A stretch of 64,000 bases of DNA from Nitrosomonas sp. (GCA_024282035.1 JAMWZR010000009.1:1-64000); one strand, 5' to 3'; shown: positions 38,419 to 48,464, counted from the stretch's first letter. Notes: generated by a model not told the origin, from the letters alone. Program-made: numbers and translations.

Positions 38419-40132
38419 TGGACATGCAAGCCTGTATCGTATCGGTCAGCATAGCGGGTAAGATGTCCGCCCGCATGACCGCATCGCCGATACGGTTCAA
38501 CAGGATGAAACGGGTTTTTCCGGCTTCCACCTTTTTATCCAATGCCATGAGTTGCAGATATTTTTCGGCAGGCATGTGAGGAGCGGTAACCGGAAGTCCC
38601 GCTTGGATAAAGATTTTACGGATACGGCTGACTTCGGCGTCACTGATCAGTTTCATGCGTCGGGATAACTCGGCTGCCAGAACGGTACCCGCCGCGACGG
38701 CCTCTCCGTGCAGCCAGACACCGTATCCCATGCCGTTTTCAATGGCATGACCAAAGGTGTGGCCCAAGTTCAGCAGGGCGCGCACTCCCTTTTCCTTTTC
38801 ATCTGCAGCGACAATTTCTGCCTTGTTTTCGCAGCTGCGCTGGATGGCTTCGTTGAGGGTGACGGCATCCCTTGCCAGCAGGCGGTGCATGTTCTGTTCC
38901 AGCCATTCGAAGAAAGCTGGATCACGAATCAAGCCGTATTTGATGATTTCGGCGAGGCCGGCGCGCAGCTCGCGGTCAGGCAAAGTATTCAGTGTGGCGC
39001 TATCGGTCAGTACCATACGCGGTTGATAGAAAGCACCGATCATGTTTTTGCCCAGTTCATGATTGATACCCGTTTTGCCTCCAACTGAGGAATCAACCTG
39101 TGCCAGCAAGGTGGTCGGAATCTGTATGAAAGGTACGCCGCGCAGGTAAGTCGCAGCAGCAAAACCGGTTAGGTCGCCAACCACACCCCCACCCAGAGCG
39201 ATTATCGTGGTGTTGCGTTCACAGTGATTTTTCAGCAGGGCATCGTAAATATGATTCAGGGTTTCCCAGTTCTTGTGGGCTTCACTATCCGGAATAACGA
39301 TGGGTACACAATTCACGCCAAATTTTTCCAGCGCAGATTGCAGTTTTTCGAGATAAAGCGGTGCTACTGTCGTGTTGCTGACGATGGCGGCACGTTTTTG
39401 CGGCATGCACGACAGAATCAGATCAGTTCGTGCCAGAATGCCGTGACCGATATGGATGGGGTAATTGCGTTTTTCTGATGATGGGGTGAAATCGACTGTA
39501 ATGGTTTGCATGGTATTGTACCTGCCATCGTATTCCAGGGTATCCGGGTTGATGGTGGACAGTTTGTTAATCAATTTTTGAATGAGGTAACGTACGCCCT
39601 GTTTTCCGCTATCGATGATGATATGAGCGGTTGAGCGATAATGAGTATCACGTTGTATGTAAAGTTCATTCAGTCTTTCAAATACATTGTGGGTTTGCAG
39701 CAGTGGTCTGTTTTTATCGTGTTTGGTTCGCCGATACAAATCGTTTACCGACGCCCGGAGATAAATGACAATACCATGCTTTCTGAGTAATTCGCGATTT
39801 TCCTCGCTCAGAACGGCGCCTCCGCCCGTTGCAAGGATGATATTTTTTTTTTGTACCAGATCGGTCAGGGCTTCGGTTTCACGCTTGCGAAATCCGCTCT
39901 CTCCCTCAATTTCGAAAATGACTGGAATCTTAACACCGGTTCGTTCCTGGATTTCGTGATCAGAATCAACAAACTCCCGATTGAGCGCATGTGCCAGGGC
40001 TTTGCCAATGGTGGTTTTGCCTGCCCCCATCATGCCGACCAAGATAATATTGGTATGACCGAGTTTGCTTTGAATGGGCTGGAATGTTTTAGATTTGCTT
40101 GCAGTCATAATAGTGATTGTAGCTGAATTCAC
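38411..40132 (-). CDS. aroKB: fused shikimate kinase / 3-dehydroquinate synthase (AroK-AroB)
   Basis: 573 aa in one frame. Residues about 25-190 are shikimate kinase (Walker [33 protein letters not shown], and the lid region ending NRPLL). Residues 208-573 are a complete 3-dehydroquinate synthase ([53 protein letters not shown]). The linker SPAN is short ([14 protein letters not shown]). Met208 at 39511 begins a sequence typical of free AroB (MQTITVDF), with AGGT about ten bases upstream, so a separate AroB might also be made. The start is a GTG at 40132 or an ATG at 40108. Both steps belong to the shikimate pathway (steps 5 and 2). Two genes normally adjacent appear to have fused by loss of the aroK stop. 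Confidence 0.9.
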   Translation of the reverse strand: MNSATITIMTASKSKTFQPIQSKLGHTNIILVGMMGAGKTTIGKALAHALNREFVDSDHEIQERTGVKIPVIFEIEGESGFRKRETEALTDLVQKKNIILATGGGAVLSEENRELLRKHGIVIYLRASVNDLYRRTKHDKNRPLLQTHNVFERLNELYIQRDTHYRSTAHIIIDSGKQGVRYLIQKLINKLSTINPDTLEYDGRYNTMQTITVDFTPSSEKRNYPIHIGHGILARTDLILSCMPQKRAAIVSNTTVAPLYLEKLQSALEKFGVNCVPIVIPDSEAHKNWETLNHIYDALLKNHCERNTTIIALGGGVVGDLTGFAAATYLRGVPFIQIPTTLLAQVDSSVGGKTGINHELGKNMIGAFYQPRMVLTDSATLNTLPDRELRAGLAEIIKYGLIRDPAFFEWLEQNMHRLLARDAVTLNEAIQRSCENKAEIVAADEKEKGVRALLNLGHTFGHAIENGMGYGVWLHGEAVAAGTVLAAELSRRMKLISDAEVSRIRKIFIQAGLPVTAPHMPAEKYLQLMALDKKVEAGKTRFILLNRIGDAVMRADILPAMLTDTIQACMSND

Positions 40133-40162
40133 GCTACATCTGAGCAGTGTGAGACCGAACGA

Positions 40163-43100
40163 TCAGTCAGGATGTTTTTTCTCGTGTTCCTCAACGTGTG
40201 GTAGCGGCGAAATAGCGGGTGAAGGATCTGTTTTGGATTCACGGCGCAGGGATACGAACCAGGAAAAGAACAAAGGCACAAAAATGGTGGCAACGGTCGT
40301 CGCCATGATCATGCCGCCAAAAACACCGGTTCCCATCGATTGCCGTGCAGCCGATCCGGCTCCGGTCGCAATGACCAGGGGCACGACCCCGAGAATGAAA
40401 GCCATCGAAGTCATGACGATCGGACGGAAACGTAATTGTGCCGACTGTAGGGCAGCCTGTGTCATGCTGGCCCCCTGTTTCATCTGCTGACTGGCGAATT
40501 CAACTAGCAGGATCGCATTCTTGGCCGTCAATCCGATCAGTGTCACCATGCCGATCTGGAAATAAATGTCGTTGGGCATGTCACGCAGCAGGATGGCGAC
40601 CAGTGCACCGACCATGGCAAAGGGAATGGCCATGATGACAGCCAGCGGCAATGCCCAAGTTTCGAACTGCGCTGCCAGAATCAGAAACACCATCACAACT
40701 GCCAGACTGAAAGCAAAGATGGCCGCATATCCCATTTTTTTTTCCTGAAATGCCGTACCCGTCCACGCGATCTGATACCCTTCCGGCAAGACCCGGGCGG
40801 CCACTTCCTCAACCAGTGCGATGGCATCTCCGGAACTCACGCCTGGTGCACCGCTGCCTACCATTTTGGCTGCCAGCAGTCCATTGAAGCGCTCGAGTTG
40901 TTCTGCTCCGACGATGTCCCTGATCCGGCTCAAGGCCGACAGCGGAACCATTGCACCGGAAGCGGAGCGGACATAGACCTTGCCCAGATCCTCAGCCCGC
41001 ATGCGGAATGGCGCTTCGGCCTGTAGCTGTACGCGATAGGTTCTACCGGAACGGTTGAAATCATTGACATAGAACGACCCCATGGTGCTTTGCAGCGTGG
41101 CGTAAATGTCGGCAATGGAGACACCTTGTGAAATGGCCTTGGCCTCATCCACCTCGATGAAATATTGCGGGACAGTGGTACGCAAGAAGGTATTGACGGT
41201 TGCCAGTCTGGAGTCTTGTTTCAATGCCTGGGTCAATTCGGTGACGACGCGACTCAGTTGTGTGGGGTCGGCGTTATTACGGCTTTGTACGTAAAGCTCG
41301 AATCCACCCGTACTTCCCAATCCTCGAATGGCTGGCGGATTAAATGCGATGGCCATGCCGTCGGGCTGCTGACTGCCGACCATGAACAGCTTCTTGACGA
41401 TATCGCTGGCACTGGTAGCGCGTTCCGACCAGTCTTTCAAACGGATGAACATCGTGGAAACATTGGTTTTATTGCCGCCACCGATGAAATCCAGGCCGTT
41501 GACGGCAAACTGATAGGTTATGGCAGGATCTTTGGCTATTTCGCTATTGATGGCGCGTGCAGTTTGCGTGGTCCTAGCCAGGGTGGCGCTATCCGGCAAA
41601 ATGACGGCTGCGATGACATAGCCCTGATCTTCGGGGGGCACGAAGCTGTCGGGGATGTTCTTGAGCAGAAAGCCCAGGCCGACGATGAGTAGTAGAAAGA
41701 TCACTGCACTACGCGCAGCGTGACGCAAACTCAGATCCACCATACCGACATACCGGGAGCGCAAGTGGTCGAAATACCTGTTAAATCTGTCGAAAAAGAC
41801 CGACTGTTGGTGGGTTGGGCGCAATAGAACTGCGCAAAGTGTCGGAGTCAGCGTCAGGGCAACGATGCCGGATATCACGGCGGCCACGGCCACCGTCACT
41901 GCAAATTGCTGATACAGTTCTCCGGTGATGCCACCCAAAAAAGCAACGGGTATGAAGACGGCTGCCAGTACCATGGTCATGGCCACCACTGCGCTGGATA
42001 CCTGTTGCATGGCCTTGATGGCTGCGGCAAATGGCGACAGATTTTCCTGCGACATCAGACGTTCGATATTCTCCAGTACCACAATGGCATCATCGACTAC
42101 GATACCGATGGATAGCACCATGGCAAACAGCGTCAGCGTATTGATCGAGTAACCCAGTAACCATAAGCCGGCAAAGGTGCCGATCAGCGAAATCGGAATG
42201 GCAATGACGGGGATCAGGGTGGCGCGCCAGCTTTGCAGGAACAAATAAACCACCAGCACAACCAGCAGCATGGCTTCTCCCAGGGTTTTGACGACTTCCC
42301 AGATCGATGCCTTGACAAAGGTGCTGGTGTCGTAGGAAATGAAATACTGCATGCCTTCCGGAAAGTAGTGCTGGAGTTCGTTCATCTTGGTTTTCACGGC
42401 TGCTGCGGTTTCCAGGGCATTGGCACCGGAGCGCAGAAAAATACCGATACCGAGGCCGGGTTCGCCATTCAACAGAGTACTGGTGGCGTAATCCTGCGCA
42501 CCCAGTTCGATGCGTGCTACATCTTTCAAATACAAAGCGCCGCGAGGACCATCGGCGCGCAGCAGGATATGTTCGAACTGCTCCGGCTCCAGCAAGCGGC
42601 CTTTGGCTGTCACGGTGTAAACCAATTGCTGGTCGGTGACAGCGGGCTCCTGACCAATTTTGCCGACTGCCTGCTGTGCATTTTGCGCCCGAATGGCATT
42701 GGCAATGTCGCTGGTCGTAATACCCAGTTGTGCCATGCGGTCGGGGCGCAACCAGATGCGCATCGAATAATCCTGGGCACCGAAAATCCGGGCCTCTCCC
42801 ACACCGCTCGAGCGCCGCAAATCGTCCAGGATATTACTGGTAATGAAGTTACTCAGATACAAAGCGCTGTGCTGCGGATTCTTTGACGTGATTGCAAACA
42901 CCACCAACAGATCGTTTGAACGCTTCTGAACGGTGAGACCGGAGCGGCGAACCTCATCCGGCAGACGCGCCAGCGCGGTATTGATTTCGTTGCTGACGTT
43001 GAAGGTGGCGCGATCGATATCCGTACCGATCTCGAATGTGATGGTGATGGTCAGCCTTCCGCTCGAATCTGCGCTGGAATTGAAATACAGCAACCCCTCG

Positions 43101-43315
43101 ATGGCGCTCAGTTTTTCCTCGATTGGAGCCGCCACGGTCTTGATCATGGTTTCGGCATTCGCTCCAGGGAAGGTTGCGGTCACAATCACGGTCGGTGGAG
43201 TGATTCGGGGATATTGCTCGATCGGCAACTGGATCGCTGCTGCGAGACCCGCAAGGACGATGATGATCGATAGTACCGAGGCGAAAATAGGGCGGGTTAT
43301 GAAAAATCTGGCCAT
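40163..43315 (-). CDS. RND multidrug efflux pump, AcrB/MexB type
   Basis: 1050 aa, the full HAE1 size. It starts MARFFITRPIFASVLSIIIVLAG; RND motifs include GIVVDDAIVVLENIERLM (Asp pair of the proton relay), FVPPEDQGYVIAAV, and a C-terminal half with VTLIGLTAKNAILLVEF. It is a trimeric inner-membrane proton antiporter exporting drugs or other amphiphiles. It follows its membrane fusion protein by 8 bp. No outer-membrane channel gene is next to it, so it must use a TolC-like protein encoded elsewhere. aroK-aroB follows 30 bp downstream on the same strand. Confidence 0.95.
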   Translation of the reverse strand: MARFFITRPIFASVLSIIIVLAGLAAAIQLPIEQYPRITPPTVIVTATFPGANAETMIKTVAAPIEEKLSAIEGLLYFNSSADSSGRLTITITFEIGTDIDRATFNVSNEINTALARLPDEVRRSGLTVQKRSNDLLVVFAITSKNPQHSALYLSNFITSNILDDLRRSSGVGEARIFGAQDYSMRIWLRPDRMAQLGITTSDIANAIRAQNAQQAVGKIGQEPAVTDQQLVYTVTAKGRLLEPEQFEHILLRADGPRGALYLKDVARIELGAQDYATSTLLNGEPGLGIGIFLRSGANALETAAAVKTKMNELQHYFPEGMQYFISYDTSTFVKASIWEVVKTLGEAMLLVVLVVYLFLQSWRATLIPVIAIPISLIGTFAGLWLLGYSINTLTLFAMVLSIGIVVDDAIVVLENIERLMSQENLSPFAAAIKAMQQVSSAVVAMTMVLAAVFIPVAFLGGITGELYQQFAVTVAVAAVISGIVALTLTPTLCAVLLRPTHQQSVFFDRFNRYFDHLRSRYVGMVDLSLRHAARSAVIFLLLIVGLGFLLKNIPDSFVPPEDQGYVIAAVILPDSATLARTTQTARAINSEIAKDPAITYQFAVNGLDFIGGGNKTNVSTMFIRLKDWSERATSASDIVKKLFMVGSQQPDGMAIAFNPPAIRGLGSTGGFELYVQSRNNADPTQLSRVVTELTQALKQDSRLATVNTFLRTTVPQYFIEVDEAKAISQGVSIADIYATLQSTMGSFYVNDFNRSGRTYRVQLQAEAPFRMRAEDLGKVYVRSASGAMVPLSALSRIRDIVGAEQLERFNGLLAAKMVGSGAPGVSSGDAIALVEEVAARVLPEGYQIAWTGTAFQEKKMGYAAIFAFSLAVVMVFLILAAQFETWALPLAVIMAIPFAMVGALVAILLRDMPNDIYFQIGMVTLIGLTAKNAILLVEFASQQMKQGASMTQAALQSAQLRFRPIVMTSMAFILGVVPLVIATGAGSAARQSMGTGVFGGMIMATTVATIFVPLFFSWFVSLRRESKTDPSPAISPLPHVEEHEKKHPD

Positions 43316-43323
43316 GGGCGTGC

Positions 43324-44538
43324 TTAGGGATGTTGGGTGGAAGCAGTCGGAGTAATCGATGATACGGTCGTGCCGCGTGGCTTGGGATCAACGGTCTTGC
43401 CAGGCATGAGTTTGATCAGATTGTCCACGACCACCTTGTCGCCGGATTGCAAGCCATCAAGGATGATCCAGTCTTTACCTATCCAGTCACCGGCTACTAC
43501 TTGGCGCTGAGCAACGGTATTGTTGTCGTCGATGACATAGACAAACCGGCCCGTATCTGCGGTCATCACGGCGATTTGGGGAACGATGAAAATGCTGCGG
43601 GGTTTGCCGGCAGACACTCGGATGCGCACAAACTGGCCGGGCAGGATGCGTTGATCAGCATTGTCAAATGTGGCCCGCAGCTGTTGTGTACCCAGTGCGG
43701 CATCAATGGTGCTGGCCGCAAAATTGATCCGGCCTTGCTGTGGGTATTCCGAACCATCGGTCAGCATGATTCTGACACTATGTACATTGTTTTCACTGAG
43801 TCTTTCACCCAGTCGCGCAGTTTCATTATCGGAAAAACTGAAGCGTACCCATATCGGTGACAGTTGACTCAAGGTTGTCAGCAAACTGGTGTTGGCTGAT
43901 AGCAGGGCACCTTCTGAGACCTGGGAACGACCTGTGACGCCGTTAATCGGAGCCTTGACTGTGGTGTAACTCAAGTTGAGCTCGGCCTGCTTGACACGGG
44001 CCTTGGCCGCCTGCAAGGTGGCTTCGGCCGCTGCGAGATCCGCCACGGCGCTATCGAGGGCACGTTGACTGACGAAGTTTTCTGCCGCCAGTCGTCGCTG
44101 CCGTTGTTCTTCGGTTTTGGCACGCGCAACCTTAACCTGTTGTTCGGTATGAGCAGCTCTCGCTTCTGCAAGCGCATTCCGGAAAGGTTCCGGATCGATC
44201 TGGAACAATGTTTGCCCGGCTTCAACGGTGTTTCCTTCCGCGTAGAAACGTTTCAGCAAAATACCACCCACTCGGGGGCGTATTTCTACTTCTCTGGCGC
44301 CTTCGGTCTGGGCGATGGTCTCAAGGGTAACGGGCATATTGACCGGCGTGACCTGAAGATAACTAACTGGAATCGCCTGATCAGCTCGAGGTGTGGATTG
44401 TCCTTGTTGCTTGCCACAACCGACCAGCAATAAACCGAGCACACCGCAGCCAAATGCGATTCTGGATGCAACTAAGGCGAACTTAAGAGTTTGATACGAT
44501 TTCAATGAATGAGTGAGAGTGACAAAATGGCTCGGCAT
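43324..44538 (-). CDS. RND periplasmic adaptor (membrane fusion) lipoprotein, AcrA/MexA type
   Basis: 404 aa from the ATG at 44538; the frame is open to 44670, but the segment from 44538 leads directly into a lipoprotein signal (GVLGLLLVGCGKQ). Typical adaptor blocks are VEIRPRVGGILLKRFYAEGNTVEAGQTLFQIDPEPF, a coiled-coil hairpin (about 110-190, with repeated AEARAAHTEQQ and ADLAAAEATLQAAKARVKQAELNL), then YTTVKAPINGVTGRSQVSEGALL. It bridges the pump and an outer-membrane channel. First gene of the efflux operon, divergent from the multicopper oxidase. Confidence 0.93.
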   Translation of the reverse strand: MPSHFVTLTHSLKSYQTLKFALVASRIAFGCGVLGLLLVGCGKQQGQSTPRADQAIPVSYLQVTPVNMPVTLETIAQTEGAREVEIRPRVGGILLKRFYAEGNTVEAGQTLFQIDPEPFRNALAEARAAHTEQQVKVARAKTEEQRQRRLAAENFVSQRALDSAVADLAAAEATLQAAKARVKQAELNLSYTTVKAPINGVTGRSQVSEGALLSANTSLLTTLSQLSPIWVRFSFSDNETARLGERLSENNVHSVRIMLTDGSEYPQQGRINFAASTIDAALGTQQLRATFDNADQRILPGQFVRIRVSAGKPRSIFIVPQIAVMTADTGRFVYVIDDNNTVAQRQVVAGDWIGKDWIILDGLQSGDKVVVDNLIKLMPGKTVDPKPRGTTVSSITPTASTQHP

Positions 44539-44853
44539 GGCGTGAATCATCGCGTGTTTGGACAAAATTAAGGTGCAGCGGGATCGATTGTGCAAAAACC
44601 ACAAAAGCTTAGTACGCTTATGTATAATGGCCTCGATAAAAGTTTGACGGATAGTGTAGAAGTATTGCATAGATGAAGTTAAGATTTCTCCGTAATTTTA
44701 CCTGCCTGCAGATACATGCTCGAATGTATTTCGTACCTCTAAATCTGTCTTACCCGATGGATACTGTTTTTTAAACCGGTAGCGGATAGAAATTCCATGC
44801 TCCGCGGGGTTTTGTACATTTTTTTCATTGAAAATTTTTTAAGGTGCGTTGAT
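44539..44853. other. divergent intergenic region between efflux and copper-oxidase operons
   Basis: About 315 bp with promoters for both operons. It contains the inverted repeat at 44712-44729. Otherwise only A/T-rich sequence is seen. In-frame extensions of both flanking genes reach into it but lack ribosome sites. Confidence 0.5.
44712..44729. promoter_or_regulatory. inverted repeat, candidate operator
   Basis: ATACAT-GCTCGA-ATGTAT: perfect 6-bp arms with a 6-nt spacer, about 125 bp upstream of the multicopper oxidase and 175 bp upstream of the adaptor gene. Size and place suit a dimeric repressor. It does not match a known CueR or CusR box, and no regulator gene is adjacent. Confidence 0.35.
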
Positions 44854-46569
44854 ATGCCTAGACATTTTTTTATTGCCATATTGACTTTCTACTTGATGTC
44901 AACCGCAGCGGTTGTACAGGCATCACTGAAGTTGCCCGCAACTGTAAAAGTAGAATCAGCGGCGCTGACAGCCGAACCCATGTGTGATCCGAAGATTTCA
45001 CTGGCATGGCGTGAGGCCCAGGAGATCGATGGGGTCAAGATTGATGCTTCTCCGGGATGCAGTCCGGACAATCCGGTCTGGATTGCCGCAGCGGTAAAGG
45101 GAACCAACAATATCTCGATGGATACCCTGATGAAAACCGGTTTGTCGCCGGATGCCATCATCAAAACCGATGATATCGATGGCGATGGCGATCCGGATCG
45201 CATCATCATCAAACTGGAAATCATGGAACTGAACGGACGTTCACCGGACTTCCCTGGTATCGTGCCGACCTTCGACATTGCTCCAGGGGTTCAACCGGGT
45301 GCTTGGGTATTTGCGCCCAAAACCAGCGGTATGTCTACCGAGAACTTTGAGAGTGTCAGAGCCAATCCTCTGCTGCGCCTGCCTTCACCCGTAATCCGGG
45401 TCGAACAGGGCGATATCGTGCAGATCGTGCTCGAAAATACGCATTATTTTCCACACAGTATCCATCTGCATGGCGTGGATCATCCATTTTCACATGGTGA
45501 GCATGGCGGACAGGACGGCGTGCCACAGACCAGTGAGGTCGAGTTGATGCCCGGTGGTCGCAGGGTTTATCAATTCCAGGCGCGTCAACCCGGTACCATG
45601 TTCTATCACTGCCACGTGCAGACGCATACCCATCTGGCGATGGGTCTGGCCGGGATGATCGTGATCGAAGAAAACAAACCGAATAACTGGGTGCAGACGT
45701 TGAATATTGGCGGTGGGCATGTACGCCACCGGTCCGTTGCTGTTCGCGAGCAATTCGATCAGGAATACGATTTACATTATCACGCGATGGACAAGGAATT
45801 GAGCGAGATCATCCAGAAATACAATGATCCGCGCCTGATTGCACGCGATATGAATCAGCGCTACGACATCACCGATGCGACCGAGGATTACTACACACTG
45901 AACGGTCTGTCATTTCCCTACACGTTGCGAGAATCGCTGATCGTGGTTGATCCGGATCAGAAAATCAAACTACGCATGCTGAATAGCGGTGGGGAACTGA
46001 TTGCAGTACACACACACGGCCATCATGCCACGATCACTCATTACGATGGCGTGGAACACAATCCTGCTGCCCAGATCATGCGCGATGTGTTTGACATGGC
46101 ACCGGCACAGCGTCTGGATCTTAAACTGGAAACCATCGATGACGGCAAACATAGTTATGGTCCGGGGGACTGGCTGATTCATGATCACCGGGAAAAAGGC
46201 ATCACGACCAATGGTATGGCTGAAGGCGGCAGCATGAGTTCAATCGTCTACAAGTCCTATCTGGGTGAATCCGGAATGCCCAAAGTCAGCCATTTCGGCA
46301 TCGATCTGAGTCAATACTTTACCAAGGAATATTTCGAGAGACGGGTACCCATTTGGCAAAACCTGGATGATTTTGCGAGCCTGGGATCGCCGGGAGGCGA
46401 TGACGGGCTGAGTGCTGCCAATCAGGCCACTTTGCTGAACGCTTTGATTGGCTTGTTAATCGGACTTCTGGTTTATGGCGTTTTTGCCAAACGTGAATAT
46501 ATCAAGCAAACCTTTATGGCGATGGTTTCGCGCAGCAAGGACGCAAAAGGGGGTACGAATAATGGTTAA
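44854..46569 (+). CDS. membrane-anchored multicopper oxidase, two cupredoxin domains
   Basis: 571 aa from the ATG at 44854 (AAGGTG eight bases upstream; signal peptide MPRHFFIAILTFYLMSTAAVVQA). Copper ligands: H201, H204, H206 in PHSIHLHG and HCHVQTHTHLAMGLAGM (252-268) in the first domain, giving both trinuclear and type-1 ligands; HTHGHH (386-391) and IHDH (443-445) in the second. The type-1 Cys appears only in domain one, as in type-C two-domain oxidases, which are known from Nitrosomonas. A calcium-loop-like DIDGDGDPD (108-115) sits before domain one. A C-terminal helix (about 527-545) with basic tail anchors it, facing the periplasm. The substrate is unknown. The cupredoxin gene overlaps its 3' end by 8 bp. 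Confidence 0.88.
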   Translation: MPRHFFIAILTFYLMSTAAVVQASLKLPATVKVESAALTAEPMCDPKISLAWREAQEIDGVKIDASPGCSPDNPVWIAAAVKGTNNISMDTLMKTGLSPDAIIKTDDIDGDGDPDRIIIKLEIMELNGRSPDFPGIVPTFDIAPGVQPGAWVFAPKTSGMSTENFESVRANPLLRLPSPVIRVEQGDIVQIVLENTHYFPHSIHLHGVDHPFSHGEHGGQDGVPQTSEVELMPGGRRVYQFQARQPGTMFYHCHVQTHTHLAMGLAGMIVIEENKPNNWVQTLNIGGGHVRHRSVAVREQFDQEYDLHYHAMDKELSEIIQKYNDPRLIARDMNQRYDITDATEDYYTLNGLSFPYTLRESLIVVDPDQKIKLRMLNSGGELIAVHTHGHHATITHYDGVEHNPAAQIMRDVFDMAPAQRLDLKLETIDDGKHSYGPGDWLIHDHREKGITTNGMAEGGSMSSIVYKSYLGESGMPKVSHFGIDLSQYFTKEYFERRVPIWQNLDDFASLGSPGGDDGLSAANQATLLNALIGLLIGLLVYGVFAKREYIKQTFMAMVSRSKDAKGGTNNG

Positions 46570-47569
46570 GCAAACGACAGCACTCATGGTGGCCAGTATT
46601 TTCGCAATGAGCGTTCCCGCACTTGCCCAACAACCTGCCAAGCCCAATGAGCATGTGCATGATCATGGTGCTGACACCGCACCATCCAAATCCGCTAACG
46701 GTCAACCCAAGTCAGATGAGCACGATCATCATGATCACAGTGGCCATACGATGAGTCAGGATAAAGGGACTGCAGTTGACCACGAAGGCATGCACGCAGA
46801 TGATCATAGCCAGCATGACATGGATCACGATCATGCGACCGATCATAGCGCGCACTCTGCCCAATCGACCGAACATGGCGATGGCCATCACCATCACCAT
46901 ATGGATAATGATCACATCATGGATCACGAAGGCACCATGATCATGGGACAGAATCTGGACAAGCTACCAAGCAGCTGCAAGAGTATTTCGGAATCGGTCG
47001 AAATTACCGTCAAGGCTGGTAGAAAATATGCCAGAAATTTCCCTGGTACAGCATTTGCCTTTGATCAGCAGCAATGGAATGTCAAGCCTTGTTCGAAAGT
47101 GACCTTTCATTTTGTCAATGAAGATAACATTCGCCATCAGTTCATGATGCATGGCCTGCCTAAGTATCTGTACAAATATGGCATGTTCCATTTGGAAGTT
47201 ACCGGTCCCAAAACGGTATCGGGTACCATCATTGTTCCCGGTTCCGACGATACGTTCCTCGTTCACTGCGATATCTCACATCACATGGAGAAGGGCATGA
47301 AAGCGCAGCTGGTGGTGGGCAAGGGCGCCGAGAGTATTCCCAGTATCCCGGGATTGACGCCGTACAATCGTAATGACACCTATGAAGCCGAGAATCTACC
47401 CAAGGCTTCGGACAAGGCGGCACAAAGTGCCATGGTTCGGCAGATCACGGCATTCACCAACAACAGTAATATGCAGAATTACGCCATGATTGGTTTGGGC
47501 GCGTTGCTGGGATTGTTTGTGATTCCTTTATTTAGAAAAATTCTGCTACGCAAAAAATCAACAGAGTAA
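46562..47569 (+). CDS. His-rich, membrane-anchored cupredoxin
   Basis: 335 aa from the ATG at 46562, with AGGGGG upstream inside the oxidase gene. After a signal peptide (cleavage near ALAQQ), residues about 30-125 are extremely rich in His, Asp and Met (EHDHHDHSGH, DGHHHHHHMDNDH), likely a copper-collecting region. A cupredoxin domain follows: IRHQFMMHGL (His192) and FLVHCDISHHMEKGM (Cys236, His240/241, Met246) give a type-1 copper set. A C-terminal helix (about 307-324) with tail FRKILLRKK anchors it in the inner membrane. It probably supplies copper to, or exchanges electrons with, the coupled multicopper oxidase; this role is inferred from the operon. Confidence 0.85.
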   Translation: MVKQTTALMVASIFAMSVPALAQQPAKPNEHVHDHGADTAPSKSANGQPKSDEHDHHDHSGHTMSQDKGTAVDHEGMHADDHSQHDMDHDHATDHSAHSAQSTEHGDGHHHHHMDNDHIMDHEGTMIMGQNLDKLPSSCKSISESVEITVKAGRKYARNFPGTAFAFDQQQWNVKPCSKVTFHFVNEDNIRHQFMMHGLPKYLYKYGMFHLEVTGPKTVSGTIIVPGSDDTFLVHCDISHHMEKGMKAQLVVGKGAESIPSIPGLTPYNRNDTYEAENLPKASDKAAQSAMVRQITAFTNNSNMQNYAMIGLGALLGLFVIPLFRKILLRKKSTE

Positions 47570-47596
47570 TACCCGAATCAAACTCATCACCTGATT

Positions 47597-47635
47597 GATC
47601 CAGCCAAACCTGTAGTGAACAGGGGAAGCTGGATC
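47597..47635 (+). terminator. hairpin after the copper operon
   Basis: GATCCAGC (47597-47604) pairs with GCTGGATC (47628-47635), with an inner CCTG/CAGG pairing. No T-run follows, so termination would be weak. It lies 27 bp after the cupredoxin stop. Confidence 0.4.
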
Positions 47636-47755
47636 GATGCAACTTGGTTTATCCTTGTTTAAGTCGAATGAAACAGGATGCGCCTTCTTTGAAGCAATGG
47701 TGGCTGACTCAGCCTTGATGAATTCAAGAGCTTTTCACAGGGTGTATCACCGTAT

Positions 47756-48211
47756 TCAAGATGACCACGGAAATTTAAAGCCACGCTGATCTTCTTTGGA
47801 AGTTATTTTCTCTTCGATTGTAGTCGTGCTTGCAGATACATTTGTTGCCGGAGTTTCACTTTGCTGTTCCGGGGGCGCCTTGGATTCTGACTTGTTTGGA
47901 TTCGGAAATAATTGACCCAATTGCACAAAGAGTTGATGGGCGGTTTCGAGGTTTAATGCCATGCGACAGGACATCGTTGCCTCGATGGTATCCGGCGTTT
48001 TTTCCCCCGTCTTTGCCATGCGATTTAACGTGGCAATCAATTGTGGATCCACGAAACCAAAGTCGACGATGATAATTTTTTGTGCATTTTGTACCGTAGT
48101 GAAATTGGCGTAAATCGGTTGGCTGGTATGAGCGTTTTGCTGCATCCTGACATTGATTTGCATGGGTTGTTGACGCGAGTTCTGGGGTTTATTTTGGATT
48201 TGATTATCCAT
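47756..48211 (-). CDS. DUF3467-like protein of unknown function
   Basis: 151 aa. The core (QPIYANFTTVQNAQKIIIVDFGFVDP ... ATMSCRMALNLETAHQLFVQLGQLF) has the pattern of DUF3467: YANF, a hydrophobic FDF-like strand, then a strand-helix unit resembling RVVMSPEHAKRLLxxL. The C-terminal 45 residues are Ser/Thr/Glu rich and probably disordered. No membrane segment. Function unknown; there is no close operon partner. A ribosome site (AGGATAGAAAAG) precedes the ATG. Confidence 0.7.
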   Translation of the reverse strand: MDNQIQNKPQNSRQQPMQINVRMQQNAHTSQPIYANFTTVQNAQKIIIVDFGFVDPQLIATLNRMAKTGEKTPDTIEATMSCRMALNLETAHQLFVQLGQLFPNPNKSESKAPPEQQSETPATNVSASTTTIEEKITSKEDQRGFKFPWSS

Positions 48212-48464
48212 CTTTTCTATCCTTTATATCCTGTTCAGTTTGATTTCATCCAAGTAGTCAACTAGAAGTTGCTGATTCTAAATAATCATTGGTCTGCTGC
48301 AAATAGGAAATAAAAAAACTTTCTAGTGGAAAATCAGTGAAGGATGATCACTGCATCATAGCATGGAAAAGTTGGAATGGAGTCTATGCGCAAATCCTGA
48401 CGGAGGTGCGTTAGGGTGTGTTACTGGAATTGGTGTGGGCGAATTGTCTGATAGCGGAATGAGA

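Noticed and set aside
42233-42886. long open frame antisense to the RND pump
   Set aside because: Same reason: the pump frame is clearly coding and the antisense protein has no known features.
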